Assembly (NCBI RefSeq): GCF_013409045.1
Contig: NZ_JACCBT010000001.1
Coordinates: 6,758,001-6,822,000 of the forward strand
DNA length: 64,000 bases
Direction of reading: 5' to 3'
Source of the DNA: Actinomadura citrea
GTDB lineage: Bacteria > Actinomycetota > Actinomycetes > Streptosporangiales > Streptosporangiaceae
The notes below the pieces were generated by a model. It searched no databases. It was not told the DNA's origin and was given only the letters and a program-made list of their open reading frames with translations. Positions within the stretch are counted from its first letter, which is position 1, and each line of letters begins with the position of its first letter. A program made the translations under genes and the position numbers. Positions 57,375-64,000 of the stretch are shown here, piece by piece.

Positions 57375-58742
57375 TCAGCGTCCGCGCACGCACTTGTCGT
57401 AGAGGTCCAGCAACCGCCCGTCGGGATCGTAGGACCCCTTGAGCCGCCGGTAGGTCTCCCCGTCGTAGTACCGCCAGAACTCGTCCCGGCCGTAGAAGGC
57501 GGTCGAGTAGAGGGACTTGTGGCCGTCGAGGGCGGCGACCTTACGCTCGATGAGCCGGTTGTGGTACTCGGGGATCTGCCCCGGCGGGATCCGCACCGTC
57601 CCCCAGAAACCGGCGTTCACGTACGGGCGGCCCACGTCCAGCGGATACAGCGGCCACCGCTCCTTCGCACGCAGCGGGCACAGCCAGATCGGGCTCATGC
57701 CCACCTTGTCGTGGAAGAACTCCAGGAACTCCGGAAGCCGCTCGACCGGCACCTCGATGTCCTGGATGACGTCCTCGCGCGGCCGCAGCCCCCGCCAGCG
57801 CTCCGCGCGCGCGACGATGTGGTACCGGCGGTCGTAGGCGACCAGTTTGCGGTACACGTCGGAGCGCTTGAACTTGTCGGGCCACAGCCGCCGGACGGTC
57901 GGGTTCTGCACGCCGAACGCGCCCGAGCACCAGAACCAGTCGGTGTCCCAGCGCCAGATGTAGTCGCGGATCGTCAGGAAGTCGACCGAGCGCTGCTGGA
58001 TCGACTTGTAGTAGATCTGCTGGCCGGTGTAGTCGGAGGCGTAGGGCGCGGAGTCGGCGAAGAAGCCGAGAGTGATGTACTGCTCGTCCGCGCTGAAGAC
58101 CGTCCCGTCCATGAAGTCGACGGTCTCGTCCTCGAACGTCCCGGACTCGGTGATCTCCCCCAGGACGCGTGCGAGCTCCGCCGCGTCGGTGAACCGCAGG
58201 TGCCGCAGCCGGACGTAGGGCCGGACGGGCCGCAGCTCGATCTTCAACCGGAGGCTGTAGCCGAGCGTCCCGTAGGAGTTCGGGAAGCCGTAGAACAGGT
58301 CCTTGTGCTCGTTGTCGCGCGTGGCCGTGACGATCTCCCCGTCACCGGTGAGGACCTCCAGCTCCAGGACGCCCTCGTGCGGCAGCCCGTCCCGGAACGA
58401 CGTCGACTCGATGCCGAGCCCGGTCACCGCCCCGCCCAGCGTGATCGTCTTCAGCTGGGGGACGACCGTCGGCATCAGACCGTGCGGCAGCGTCGCGTCG
58501 ACCAGGTCCTCGTAGGTCGTCATGCCCTGGACCTGCGCGGTCCGCTCGTCCGGGTCGACGCTCAGCACCTGGTCGAAGCCGGAGACGTCCAGGCCGGGCG
58601 CATCCGAGGGGTCGCGCCACCGGAACAGGTTCGAGGTCCGCTTGGCCAGCCGCACCGGCGAGCCCGCCGGGATGGCCTGGTAGGACCTCCTGAGCGCCTC
58701 CACCGCCCGCTGGTGATCGCCCTTGATCGCAAGCTCCGTCAT
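57375..58742 (-). CDS. tmsA: FAD-dependent 10-methylene fatty acyl reductase (TmsA/BfaA-like)
   Basis: The ATG at 58742 has GGAGGGG just upstream. The 455-residue product is a VAO/DHCR24-like flavoprotein: KRTSNLFRWR, GFDQVLSVDPDERTAQVQGMTTYEDLVDATLPHGLMPTVVPQL and KTITLGGAVTGLGIESTSFRDGLPHEGVLELEVLTGDG (FAD domain, read in parts), then YGFPNSYGTLGYSLRLKIEL. The substrate half ends FWGTVRIPPGQIPEYHNRLI and FYGRDEFWRYYDGETYRRLK. With the downstream methyltransferase (88-base gap) it should reduce a 10-methylene chain to the 10-methyl product. A stand-alone sterol-type reductase is less likely in this pairing. Confidence 0.82.
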   Translation of the reverse strand: MTELAIKGDHQRAVEALRRSYQAIPAGSPVRLAKRTSNLFRWRDPSDAPGLDVSGFDQVLSVDPDERTAQVQGMTTYEDLVDATLPHGLMPTVVPQLKTITLGGAVTGLGIESTSFRDGLPHEGVLELEVLTGDGEIVTATRDNEHKDLFYGFPNSYGTLGYSLRLKIELRPVRPYVRLRHLRFTDAAELARVLGEITESGTFEDETVDFMDGTVFSADEQYITLGFFADSAPYASDYTGQQIYYKSIQQRSVDFLTIRDYIWRWDTDWFWCSGAFGVQNPTVRRLWPDKFKRSDVYRKLVAYDRRYHIVARAERWRGLRPREDVIQDIEVPVERLPEFLEFFHDKVGMSPIWLCPLRAKERWPLYPLDVGRPYVNAGFWGTVRIPPGQIPEYHNRLIERKVAALDGHKSLYSTAFYGRDEFWRYYDGETYRRLKGSYDPDGRLLDLYDKCVRGR

Positions 58743-58970
58743 CTACCCCTCCCTCGCATAGTTAACCGATCATCCCATGCATGGTCCACATAAGTCGGAC
58801 GTTAGGGGAGTCACAGGTAGGGAGGGGAATAAACCCACGGGCGTGCGCATAGGCGGCGTTCCATCTCCTGGAGGCGGACGGCCGCGTTCGACGCGGCCAC
58901 GTCAACCCTCCCCGGAGGCGTACTCCGACAAACCCGAGCCACGTTCAACGCCGGGCTCGTGCGCCCCGCG

Positions 58971-59489
58971 TCACTTCACCAGGCGCAGGATCCACGGGTA
59001 GCGGAACGTCTGGCCGGTCAGCGCGAAGACGGCCGCGATCGCCGACAGCACCCACGCCACTGCGTACACGACCCCGCCGACGCCGAAGGTGACGATCGTG
59101 AGCAGCAGCAGCGTCACCTGGAAGTTCACGGCCTCCGCCGCCTGCCGCCGGACGTAGGGCGACCGCTTGCCGCTCAGCAGCATCAGCACGAGCGGGCCGA
59201 CGAACAGTGTGGGGACGGCGACGGCGTGCGCGACGGCGGCCAGCATCCGGTCCTCGCCCGTCGCGGCCTCGGCCTCGACCGCCACGGGCAGCGCGGGAGC
59301 GGGCACCAGATCGACGAGGACGGCGCCGAGGTCGTTGCGCGTTTTCGCCGTCATCGCCAGTTGCACGCGAAGGTCGAACTCGTCCTCGTCGAGGCGCCCC
59401 TCGGCGTAGGAGTCCTGAAGCCGCTGGATGACCGGTTCCCGCTCGGCGTCCGAGACCCGCAGATCCCCCACCGCGTAACTGCTGTTCAT
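58971..59489 (-). CDS. DUF1707/DUF4870 membrane protein
   Basis: ATG 59489 starts MNSSYAVGDLRVSDAEREPVIQRLQDSYAEGRLDEDEFDLR (read in parts), the DUF1707 signature of small actinobacterial proteins. Residues 75-172 match DUF4870 with three hydrophobic segments (AAVAHAVAVPTLFVGPLVLMLL, QAAEAVNFQVTLLLLTIVTFGVGGVVYAVAWVLSAIAAVFAL). Function is unknown. It lies between the lipid pair and the deacetylase gene on the same strand; the 228-base gap to tmsA holds the promoter of that pair, including a CCATGCATGG palindrome at 58775-58784. Confidence 0.87.
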   Translation of the reverse strand: MNSSYAVGDLRVSDAEREPVIQRLQDSYAEGRLDEDEFDLRVQLAMTAKTRNDLGAVLVDLVPAPALPVAVEAEAATGEDRMLAAVAHAVAVPTLFVGPLVLMLLSGKRSPYVRRQAAEAVNFQVTLLLLTIVTFGVGGVVYAVAWVLSAIAAVFALTGQTFRYPWILRLVK

Positions 59490-59524
59490 ATGCCCATGCT
59501 CCGCGCGGCCCCGCCGCGAGGCCA

Positions 59525-60334
59525 TCAGGGAAGACCCTGAGGATCCCCTGAATTCCGCTGGACGTACTCCTTCCCGGGGGTCAGACGCCCCCCGAAGAGC
59601 TCGGGCACCGTGACGAACACGTATCCCTCGGCCGCCAGCCGGTCGATGATCTTCGGGACGGCCCTGACGCTCGTCGGATGGATGTCGTGCATCAGGACGA
59701 TGTAGCCGGGCCTCACCGCCTCCAGCACCCGCCTCTCGACGTAGGCGGTGTCGCGGTGCTCCCAGTCGAGGGGGTCGACCGTCCACAGCACCTGCGCCAT
59801 CCCGAGCTCCCGCGTGATCTTCGTCAGCCGCTCGGAAGTCGACCCGTAGGGCGGCCTGAGCAGTACGGGCGTGACTCCGGACGCGCGCCGGATCGCGTCC
59901 TGCGTCCTCGTCAGCTCGGCCATGATCTCCTTCTGGGAAGCCCTCCCGAGGTCGGCGTGCGTGTAGCTGTGGTCGGCGATCTCGTGCCCGGCCTCCAGTT
60001 CGCGGCGCACCAGATCCGGATGCTTCGCGGCGTTCTCGCCCACGATGAAGAACGTCGCCCTGACCTTGCGGGCCGCGAGGATGTCCAGCAGCTCCGCGGT
60101 GCTCTCCGCGGGCCCGTCGTCGAACGTCAGCGCCAGGCACTTGGCCCGGGCGCAGTCGGGCGGCGGCGGCTTCGGAGGCGCGGCCGGCCTCGCCCCGGGG
60201 CCCGCCTTGGGGGACGCCGTCTGCGCGATGGGCCTCACCTGGCCCTGGGCGGGGGTGAGGGTGCTCAGGAGCCCGAACACCGCGACCACGAGCACGGCTC
60301 CGGCCACCCGCCGAACAAGGTTCGGCCCGTTCAT
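59525..60334 (-). CDS. exported polysaccharide deacetylase (NodB domain)
   Basis: The ATG at 60334 gives 269 residues with a signal peptide (NLVRRVAGAVLVVAVFGLLSTLTPAQG) and a Pro/Ala spacer. The NodB domain has motif 1 LALTFDDGPAE (TFDDGP), motif 2 HEIADHSYTHADLG (HSxTH metal His), motif 3 LLRPPYGSTSERL, motif 4 WTVDPLDWEHRD and motif 5 IVLMHDIHPTSVRAVP. All metal and catalytic residues are present, so it should remove acetyl groups from peptidoglycan or another surface glycan outside the membrane. Confidence 0.92.
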   Translation of the reverse strand: MNGPNLVRRVAGAVLVVAVFGLLSTLTPAQGQVRPIAQTASPKAGPGARPAAPPKPPPPDCARAKCLALTFDDGPAESTAELLDILAARKVRATFFIVGENAAKHPDLVRRELEAGHEIADHSYTHADLGRASQKEIMAELTRTQDAIRRASGVTPVLLRPPYGSTSERLTKITRELGMAQVLWTVDPLDWEHRDTAYVERRVLEAVRPGYIVLMHDIHPTSVRAVPKIIDRLAAEGYVFVTVPELFGGRLTPGKEYVQRNSGDPQGLP

Positions 60335-60506
60335 CGACACCCCCGCGTGATGATCCCCCGAAGGCGCCAGTCTAGGGCGCGGCCCCCCGGCCCGCCGGGG
60401 TCGCCGCCGCTGTGTCGGGAACCGGCGCACCGCCGATCTCGTTATCGTCGTACACCACAAGCCCGCTCCGGAGCGGTTCCGGGCGGACCACACGACGGAG
60501 TGGACG

Positions 60507-60878
60507 ATGAGGTTCCGGGACCGGTTCGGGATCCGCAGGCACCGCGGGTCCACGGTGACGAAGCTCGACCGGGAGGCGACGGACTCCGACGTCGAGGCGC
60601 TGATCGCCTTCGCCCGCGCCCGCCGCGGCGTCGAGTTCTTCGTCGAGCCCGAGACGTTCGCCACCGACACCACGGCCGTCGCCGTCGCCCACGACGGCGA
60701 GTGGACCCGCCGCCGCGTCGGCTCCCCCAAGGTCATCGGCAAGGTGGCCCGCGACCTCGGCCTGCCCGTCTACGACGTCCAGATCGTCGGCTACCCGCCC
60801 CGCATGCGCGCCTGGAACGACCGCAACCCCGACCGCCGCATAGACCCCGGCACCCCCGGCGAAGCCGTCTCCTCCTGA
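60507..60878 (+). CDS. conserved small actinobacterial protein, unknown function
   Basis: The 123-residue product begins MRFRDRFGIRRHRGSTVTKLDREATDSDVEAL and has a compact core (LIAFARARRGVEFFVEPETFATDTTAVAVAHDGEWTRRRVG, read in parts) ending LGLPVYDVQIVGYPPRMRAWNDRN. There is no enzyme or membrane motif. The pattern is one I associate with small conserved actinobacterial proteins found as single genes. Start ATG 60507 lies after GACGGAG, spacing 6. Confidence 0.65.
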   Translation: MRFRDRFGIRRHRGSTVTKLDREATDSDVEALIAFARARRGVEFFVEPETFATDTTAVAVAHDGEWTRRRVGSPKVIGKVARDLGLPVYDVQIVGYPPRMRAWNDRNPDRRIDPGTPGEAVSS

Positions 60879-61049
60879 ACCGCCTGAAGCACGGCGAAGC
60901 GGGTGCGGTCGCGTCCCAGCACGTCGGGCAGCGGCCCGGTCGGGTAGGGGGCGCAGCGAGAACGCGCGAGGAGTCATTCGCGTAGTGGGCTGCGATACCG
61001 GGCGGCCTCCATGGCGCGGGTGTGCGACCGGGTCGACGGCATGCGGTGG

Positions 61050-62018
61050 CTAGCCGGCCTTCCGGTGGTCGGCTGGTGGCGAACTCGCCGTGCGCATGCG
61101 GAGTTTGGCGGGTGGGATGCCCGCGTTGACCACTTCGCGGAGGATGACCGCCATGGAGTAGGCGGGGTCGGTGTCCAGGGCGCGTTGCAGGGCGACGTTG
61201 GCCAGGCCGCCGTCGCCTGCGGAGTAGGCGGCGAATGCCAGCAGGGACGCGGGGGCCGGGACGTGGGCGGGGTCGACGCGGCGGACGATGTCGCGCCAGA
61301 AGGCGATGTCGGCGGCCGGGGCGTCCGCATCGAGGCGGGTCCAGGTCTCGTCGCGGACGCGCAGGTCGGCGAGGAGGAGGCCGAGCCAGGCGACCTCGTC
61401 GTCGGTCGGGCGCGAACCGGTGCGGGCGCGGGCGAGCACGGCGAGGACGAAGGCGAGGTCGTCTTCGGCGGACGAGGGCGGGCGGGCCAGGCAGCGCTGC
61501 TCGGCGCGTTCGGTGGCGCGGTGCATGGCGGCGCGGGCGGCGCCGTCGAGCGGCTGGACGGAGGCGACGAGCTCGGCGCGGTCGGCCAGGGCCACGTGGC
61601 CTCCGAAGGTCGCCTCGGCGGCGACGGTGCTGGCGTGGATGTCATAGGGGGTCCCTTCGGGCGGGCAGCAGACGTCGTCGCAGGTGAGCGACCACCAGCG
61701 GCCGTCGGCGACGCGGATGGCCTCGGCGACCGGGACGCCCGCGGCGGCCAGGGCCGCGCGCATGGGCCGGGCGGCCTCCGCCACCTCGCCGGCCGGGCCG
61801 TACCCGAGCAGGAGCGAGCGGGCGAAGCCGTTGCCGGACAGGACGGCGGCGACGCGTCCGGCGGCGTCGGCCGACGGTAAGTCGAGCCGGACCGCGCATG
61901 TGCCGCGGGATCGTCCCTCGAAGCCGATGACGACGAGGCTGCGCGCGGGGTGGAAGCCGAGCAGATAGGGGACGGCCGCGATGGCGTCCTGGGCCGAGCG
62001 GATCACCAGTGATGTCAT
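61050..62018 (-). CDS. DUF4192 protein
   Basis: The 322-residue product has the DUF4192 N-terminus: SLVIRSAQDAIAAVPYLLGFHPARSLVVIGF, followed by GRWWSLTCDDVCCPPEGTPYD, the family's Cys-containing block, and a helical C-terminal half with LLAFAAYSAGDGGLANVALQRALDTDPAYSMAVILREVV. The family is common in actinobacteria and has no established function. It is divergent from the helicase gene, with 132 bases between starts. Confidence 0.9.
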   Translation of the reverse strand: MTSLVIRSAQDAIAAVPYLLGFHPARSLVVIGFEGRSRGTCAVRLDLPSADAAGRVAAVLSGNGFARSLLLGYGPAGEVAEAARPMRAALAAAGVPVAEAIRVADGRWWSLTCDDVCCPPEGTPYDIHASTVAAEATFGGHVALADRAELVASVQPLDGAARAAMHRATERAEQRCLARPPSSAEDDLAFVLAVLARARTGSRPTDDEVAWLGLLLADLRVRDETWTRLDADAPAADIAFWRDIVRRVDPAHVPAPASLLAFAAYSAGDGGLANVALQRALDTDPAYSMAVILREVVNAGIPPAKLRMRTASSPPADHRKAG

Positions 62019-62150
62019 GCGTCGAGGTTTTCAGGGGCCGTGAAGCGGCCGCCGCGGCTTCCCGGACTGTGGATAACTCCTGGACGATTCGGGGTGCGGT
62101 CGTGCGGGACGGGACGCGGGTGTCGGCCGCGGGCGGTAGCGTTGGGCGAC

Positions 62151-64000
62151 GTGCCCGCCCCTGATCTGCTGACCGGCAGCGAGACCCAGATTCCCGACAT
62201 GGCGACCCTTCTCGCCGCGGCCGTCGCGTCCGTCGGGGGCGCCGAGCGCCCCGGGCAGGTGACGATGGCACAGGCGGTCGAGAACGCCATCGAGTCCGGG
62301 GAGCACGTCGCCGCACAGGCCGGCACGGGGACGGGCAAGTCGCTCGCCTATCTGGTTCCCGCGATCCGCCATGCCGTCAAGGAGAAGACGACCGTGGTGG
62401 TGTCCACGGCGACGATCGCGTTGCAGCGGCAGCTCGTCGACCGCGACCTGCCGCGGCTCGCCGAGGCCCTCGGGCCGCTGCTCGGGGCGGAGCTGAAGTT
62501 CGCGATCCTCAAGGGGCGCCGCAACTACCTGTGCCTGCACCGGGTGCAGACGGGTGTGCCCGAGGAGGAGGACGGCGGGCCGAGCCTGTTCGACCCGCAG
62601 CAGCTGTCCTCGCTCGGACGGCAGGTCAAGCGGCTGAACGAGTGGGCCGAGGAGACCAAGACCGGCGACCGCGACGAGCTGGTTCCGGGGGTGGGCGAGC
62701 AGGCGTGGCGGCAGGTCGCCGTGACGGCGAAGGAGTGCCTGGGCGCGCAGCGGTGCCCGCACGGGAGCGAGTGCTTCGCCGAGCTGGCGCGGGCTGAGGC
62801 CGGCGAGGCGCACATCGTCGTCACCAACCACGCGCTGCTGGCCATCGACGCCCTGGAGGAGTTCCAGGTCCTGCCCGAGCACGACGTGGTGATCGTGGAC
62901 GAGGCCCACGAGCTGGTCGACCGGGTCACCTCCGTCGCGACGGGGGATCTGAGCGCGGCCGGCGTGGAGACGGCCGCGCGGCGGTGCGGGCGCCTGACCG
63001 AGGAGCACGTCGCCGACCGGCTCAAGGAGGCCGCCGAAGGGCTCGGCCTTCTGCTGGAGGAGATGCCCGCCGGCCGAATGGACGTCCTGTCCGGCGCCCT
63101 GGGCAACACTCTGGCCTCAGTGCGGGACGCCGCCCACGGCTGCATCACGGCGCTCGGGCCGGAGAAGAAGGATTCCGACCCCGGCGACATGGCCGCGCGC
63201 AAGGCGGCGCGGTCCTCGCTTGAGGAACTGCACGACACGGCCGTGCGAATCCTGGAGGCGTTCCAGCCCGAGATGGCGCAGCGCTTCGACGTGGTGTGGC
63301 TGGAGAAGCCGTTCGTCCAGGAAGGGCGCCCGAAGCGGCCGCCGGCGCTGCACGTGGCGCCGATCGGTGTCGGCGGTCTGCTGCGCACGACACTGTTCGA
63401 GCAGCGCACCGCGGTCCTGACGTCGGCGACGCTCACGCTGGGCGGATCGTTCGAGCCGCTCGCCCGCCAGTGGGGCCTGCCGCCGCTGGACGAGGGCGCG
63501 TCGAGGGACGCCAAGACCGCCGCCGAGGGCCTCGCGCAGACCGCGACGGAGAAGGGCGAGGAGACCGAGGTCGTCTGGTCGGGGCTCGACGTCGGTTCGC
63601 CGTTCGACCATCCGAAGGCGGGCATCCTCTACGTCGCGCGGCATCTGCCGCAGCCGGGGCGGGACGGCCTCGCCGACGCCTACCTGACCGAGATCACCGA
63701 GCTGATCGAGGCGGCGGGCGGACGGACGCTCGGCCTGTTCTCCTCGATGCGCGCCGCTCGCCAGGCCGCCGACGAGCTGAAGGACCACCTGACCCACCCG
63801 CTGCTGTGCCAGGGCGAAGACTCCACGTCGCTGCTGGTGAAGCAGTTCGCCGAGGACGAGCGGACCTGCCTGTTCGGCACCCTGTCGCTCTGGCAGGGCG
63901 TGGACGTCCCCGGCCCCTCGCTGCAGCTCGTCATCATGGACCGCATCCCGTTCCCGCGCCCGGACGACCCGGTGTCCTCGGCGCGGTCCCGGGCCGTCGC
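62151..64000 (+). CDS. DinG/XPD-type ATP-dependent DNA helicase (3' truncated)
   Basis: The frame is open from GTG 62151 to the window end, giving 616 residues. Walker A is AGTGTGKS at 57-64, and the DEAH box is at 250-253 in VIVDEAHELVD. Between them lie four Cys spaced as an Fe-S cluster (NYLCLHR, KECLGAQRCPHGSECF), typical of the XPD/DinG superfamily 2 helicases. Later blocks include TSATLTLGGSFEPLA and LFGTLSLWQGVDVPGPSLQLVIMDRIPFPRPDDP (motif V-VI region, read in parts). It should unwind 5'-tailed DNA or R-loops in repair. The C-terminal end lies beyond the window. Confidence 0.92.
   Translation, partial: MPAPDLLTGSETQIPDMATLLAAAVASVGGAERPGQVTMAQAVENAIESGEHVAAQAGTGTGKSLAYLVPAIRHAVKEKTTVVVSTATIALQRQLVDRDLPRLAEALGPLLGAELKFAILKGRRNYLCLHRVQTGVPEEEDGGPSLFDPQQLSSLGRQVKRLNEWAEETKTGDRDELVPGVGEQAWRQVAVTAKECLGAQRCPHGSECFAELARAEAGEAHIVVTNHALLAIDALEEFQVLPEHDVVIVDEAHELVDRVTSVATGDLSAAGVETAARRCGRLTEEHVADRLKEAAEGLGLLLEEMPAGRMDVLSGALGNTLASVRDAAHGCITALGPEKKDSDPGDMAARKAARSSLEELHDTAVRILEAFQPEMAQRFDVVWLEKPFVQEGRPKRPPALHVAPIGVGGLLRTTLFEQRTAVLTSATLTLGGSFEPLARQWGLPPLDEGASRDAKTAAEGLAQTATEKGEETEVVWSGLDVGSPFDHPKAGILYVARHLPQPGRDGLADAYLTEITELIEAAGGRTLGLFSSMRAARQAADELKDHLTHPLLCQGEDSTSLLVKQFAEDERTCLFGTLSLWQGVDVPGPSLQLVIMDRIPFPRPDDPVSSARSRAV

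Overview
This is one end-to-end stretch of chromosome from a high-GC actinobacterium. Codon use, the many GTG/TTG starts and 4-bp stop/start overlaps, the nrdR/LysM/lexA synteny and a two-gene 10-methyl fatty acid module (tuberculostearic-type lipids) fit Actinomadura or another Thermomonosporaceae member. That placement is an inference; no rRNA gene is present to test it. I see no tRNA, rRNA, CRISPR array, insertion sequence, phage or plasmid gene. Both ends cut a gene: a cytochrome b subunit at the left and a DinG-type helicase at the right.

Layout. 1-6.8 kb: end of a formate-dehydrogenase-type cytochrome b, a small three-helix protein, then four collinear genes of unknown role (933-6817) centred on two TY-Chap/SseB-like chaperone-fold proteins with long proline-rich tails. 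6.9-9.1 kb: the 5-oxoprolinase operon pxpABC. 9.1-13.6 kb (minus strand): a histidine phosphatase, a frameshifted AlkZ-like winged-helix gene, and a membrane-anchored protein with two CbbX-type AAA+ domains. 13.7-17.1 kb: a DesK/LiaS-type two-component pair, RNase HII and a HhH endonuclease-like gene. 17.1-19.4 kb: nitroreductase and a TerD-TerA fusion with a PPGQY-repeat linker. 19.5-35 kb: accessory region rich in regulators and transport: two divergent TetR/MFS pairs, lipoate ligase, HxlR and carboxymuconolactone-decarboxylase genes, pirin, a PcaC-PcaD fusion with a LysR regulator, a serine hydrolase, DoxX, and an ECF41 sigma factor followed by an epimerase.

35-43 kb is a core block: B12-dependent ribonucleotide reductase (nrdJ) downstream of its repressor nrdR, a LysM membrane protein (SOS division-inhibitor type) divergent from lexA across two SOS boxes, and leuS behind a short leader peptide with three consecutive Leu codons and two hairpins, a classical attenuator arrangement. 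43-52.7 kb: TerB-like Zn-ribbon protein, acyl-CoA ligase, XRE regulator, SDR, cytochrome P450, class III aminotransferase, epoxide-hydrolase-like protein and GMC oxidoreductase. 52.8-64 kb: Sel1/DUF6882 protein, TetR/DUF4267 pair, cupin, the tmsB/tmsA-like lipid pair, DUF1707 membrane protein, polysaccharide deacetylase, DUF4192 and the helicase.

The strongest regulatory signals read from the bases are the leuS leader, three regulator-gene intergenic regions with multiple equally built dyads (20198-20283, 33454-33510, 54974-55036), the SOS boxes by lexA, and several long perfect hairpins between convergent genes. No search was run; all family calls come from motifs visible in the translations.
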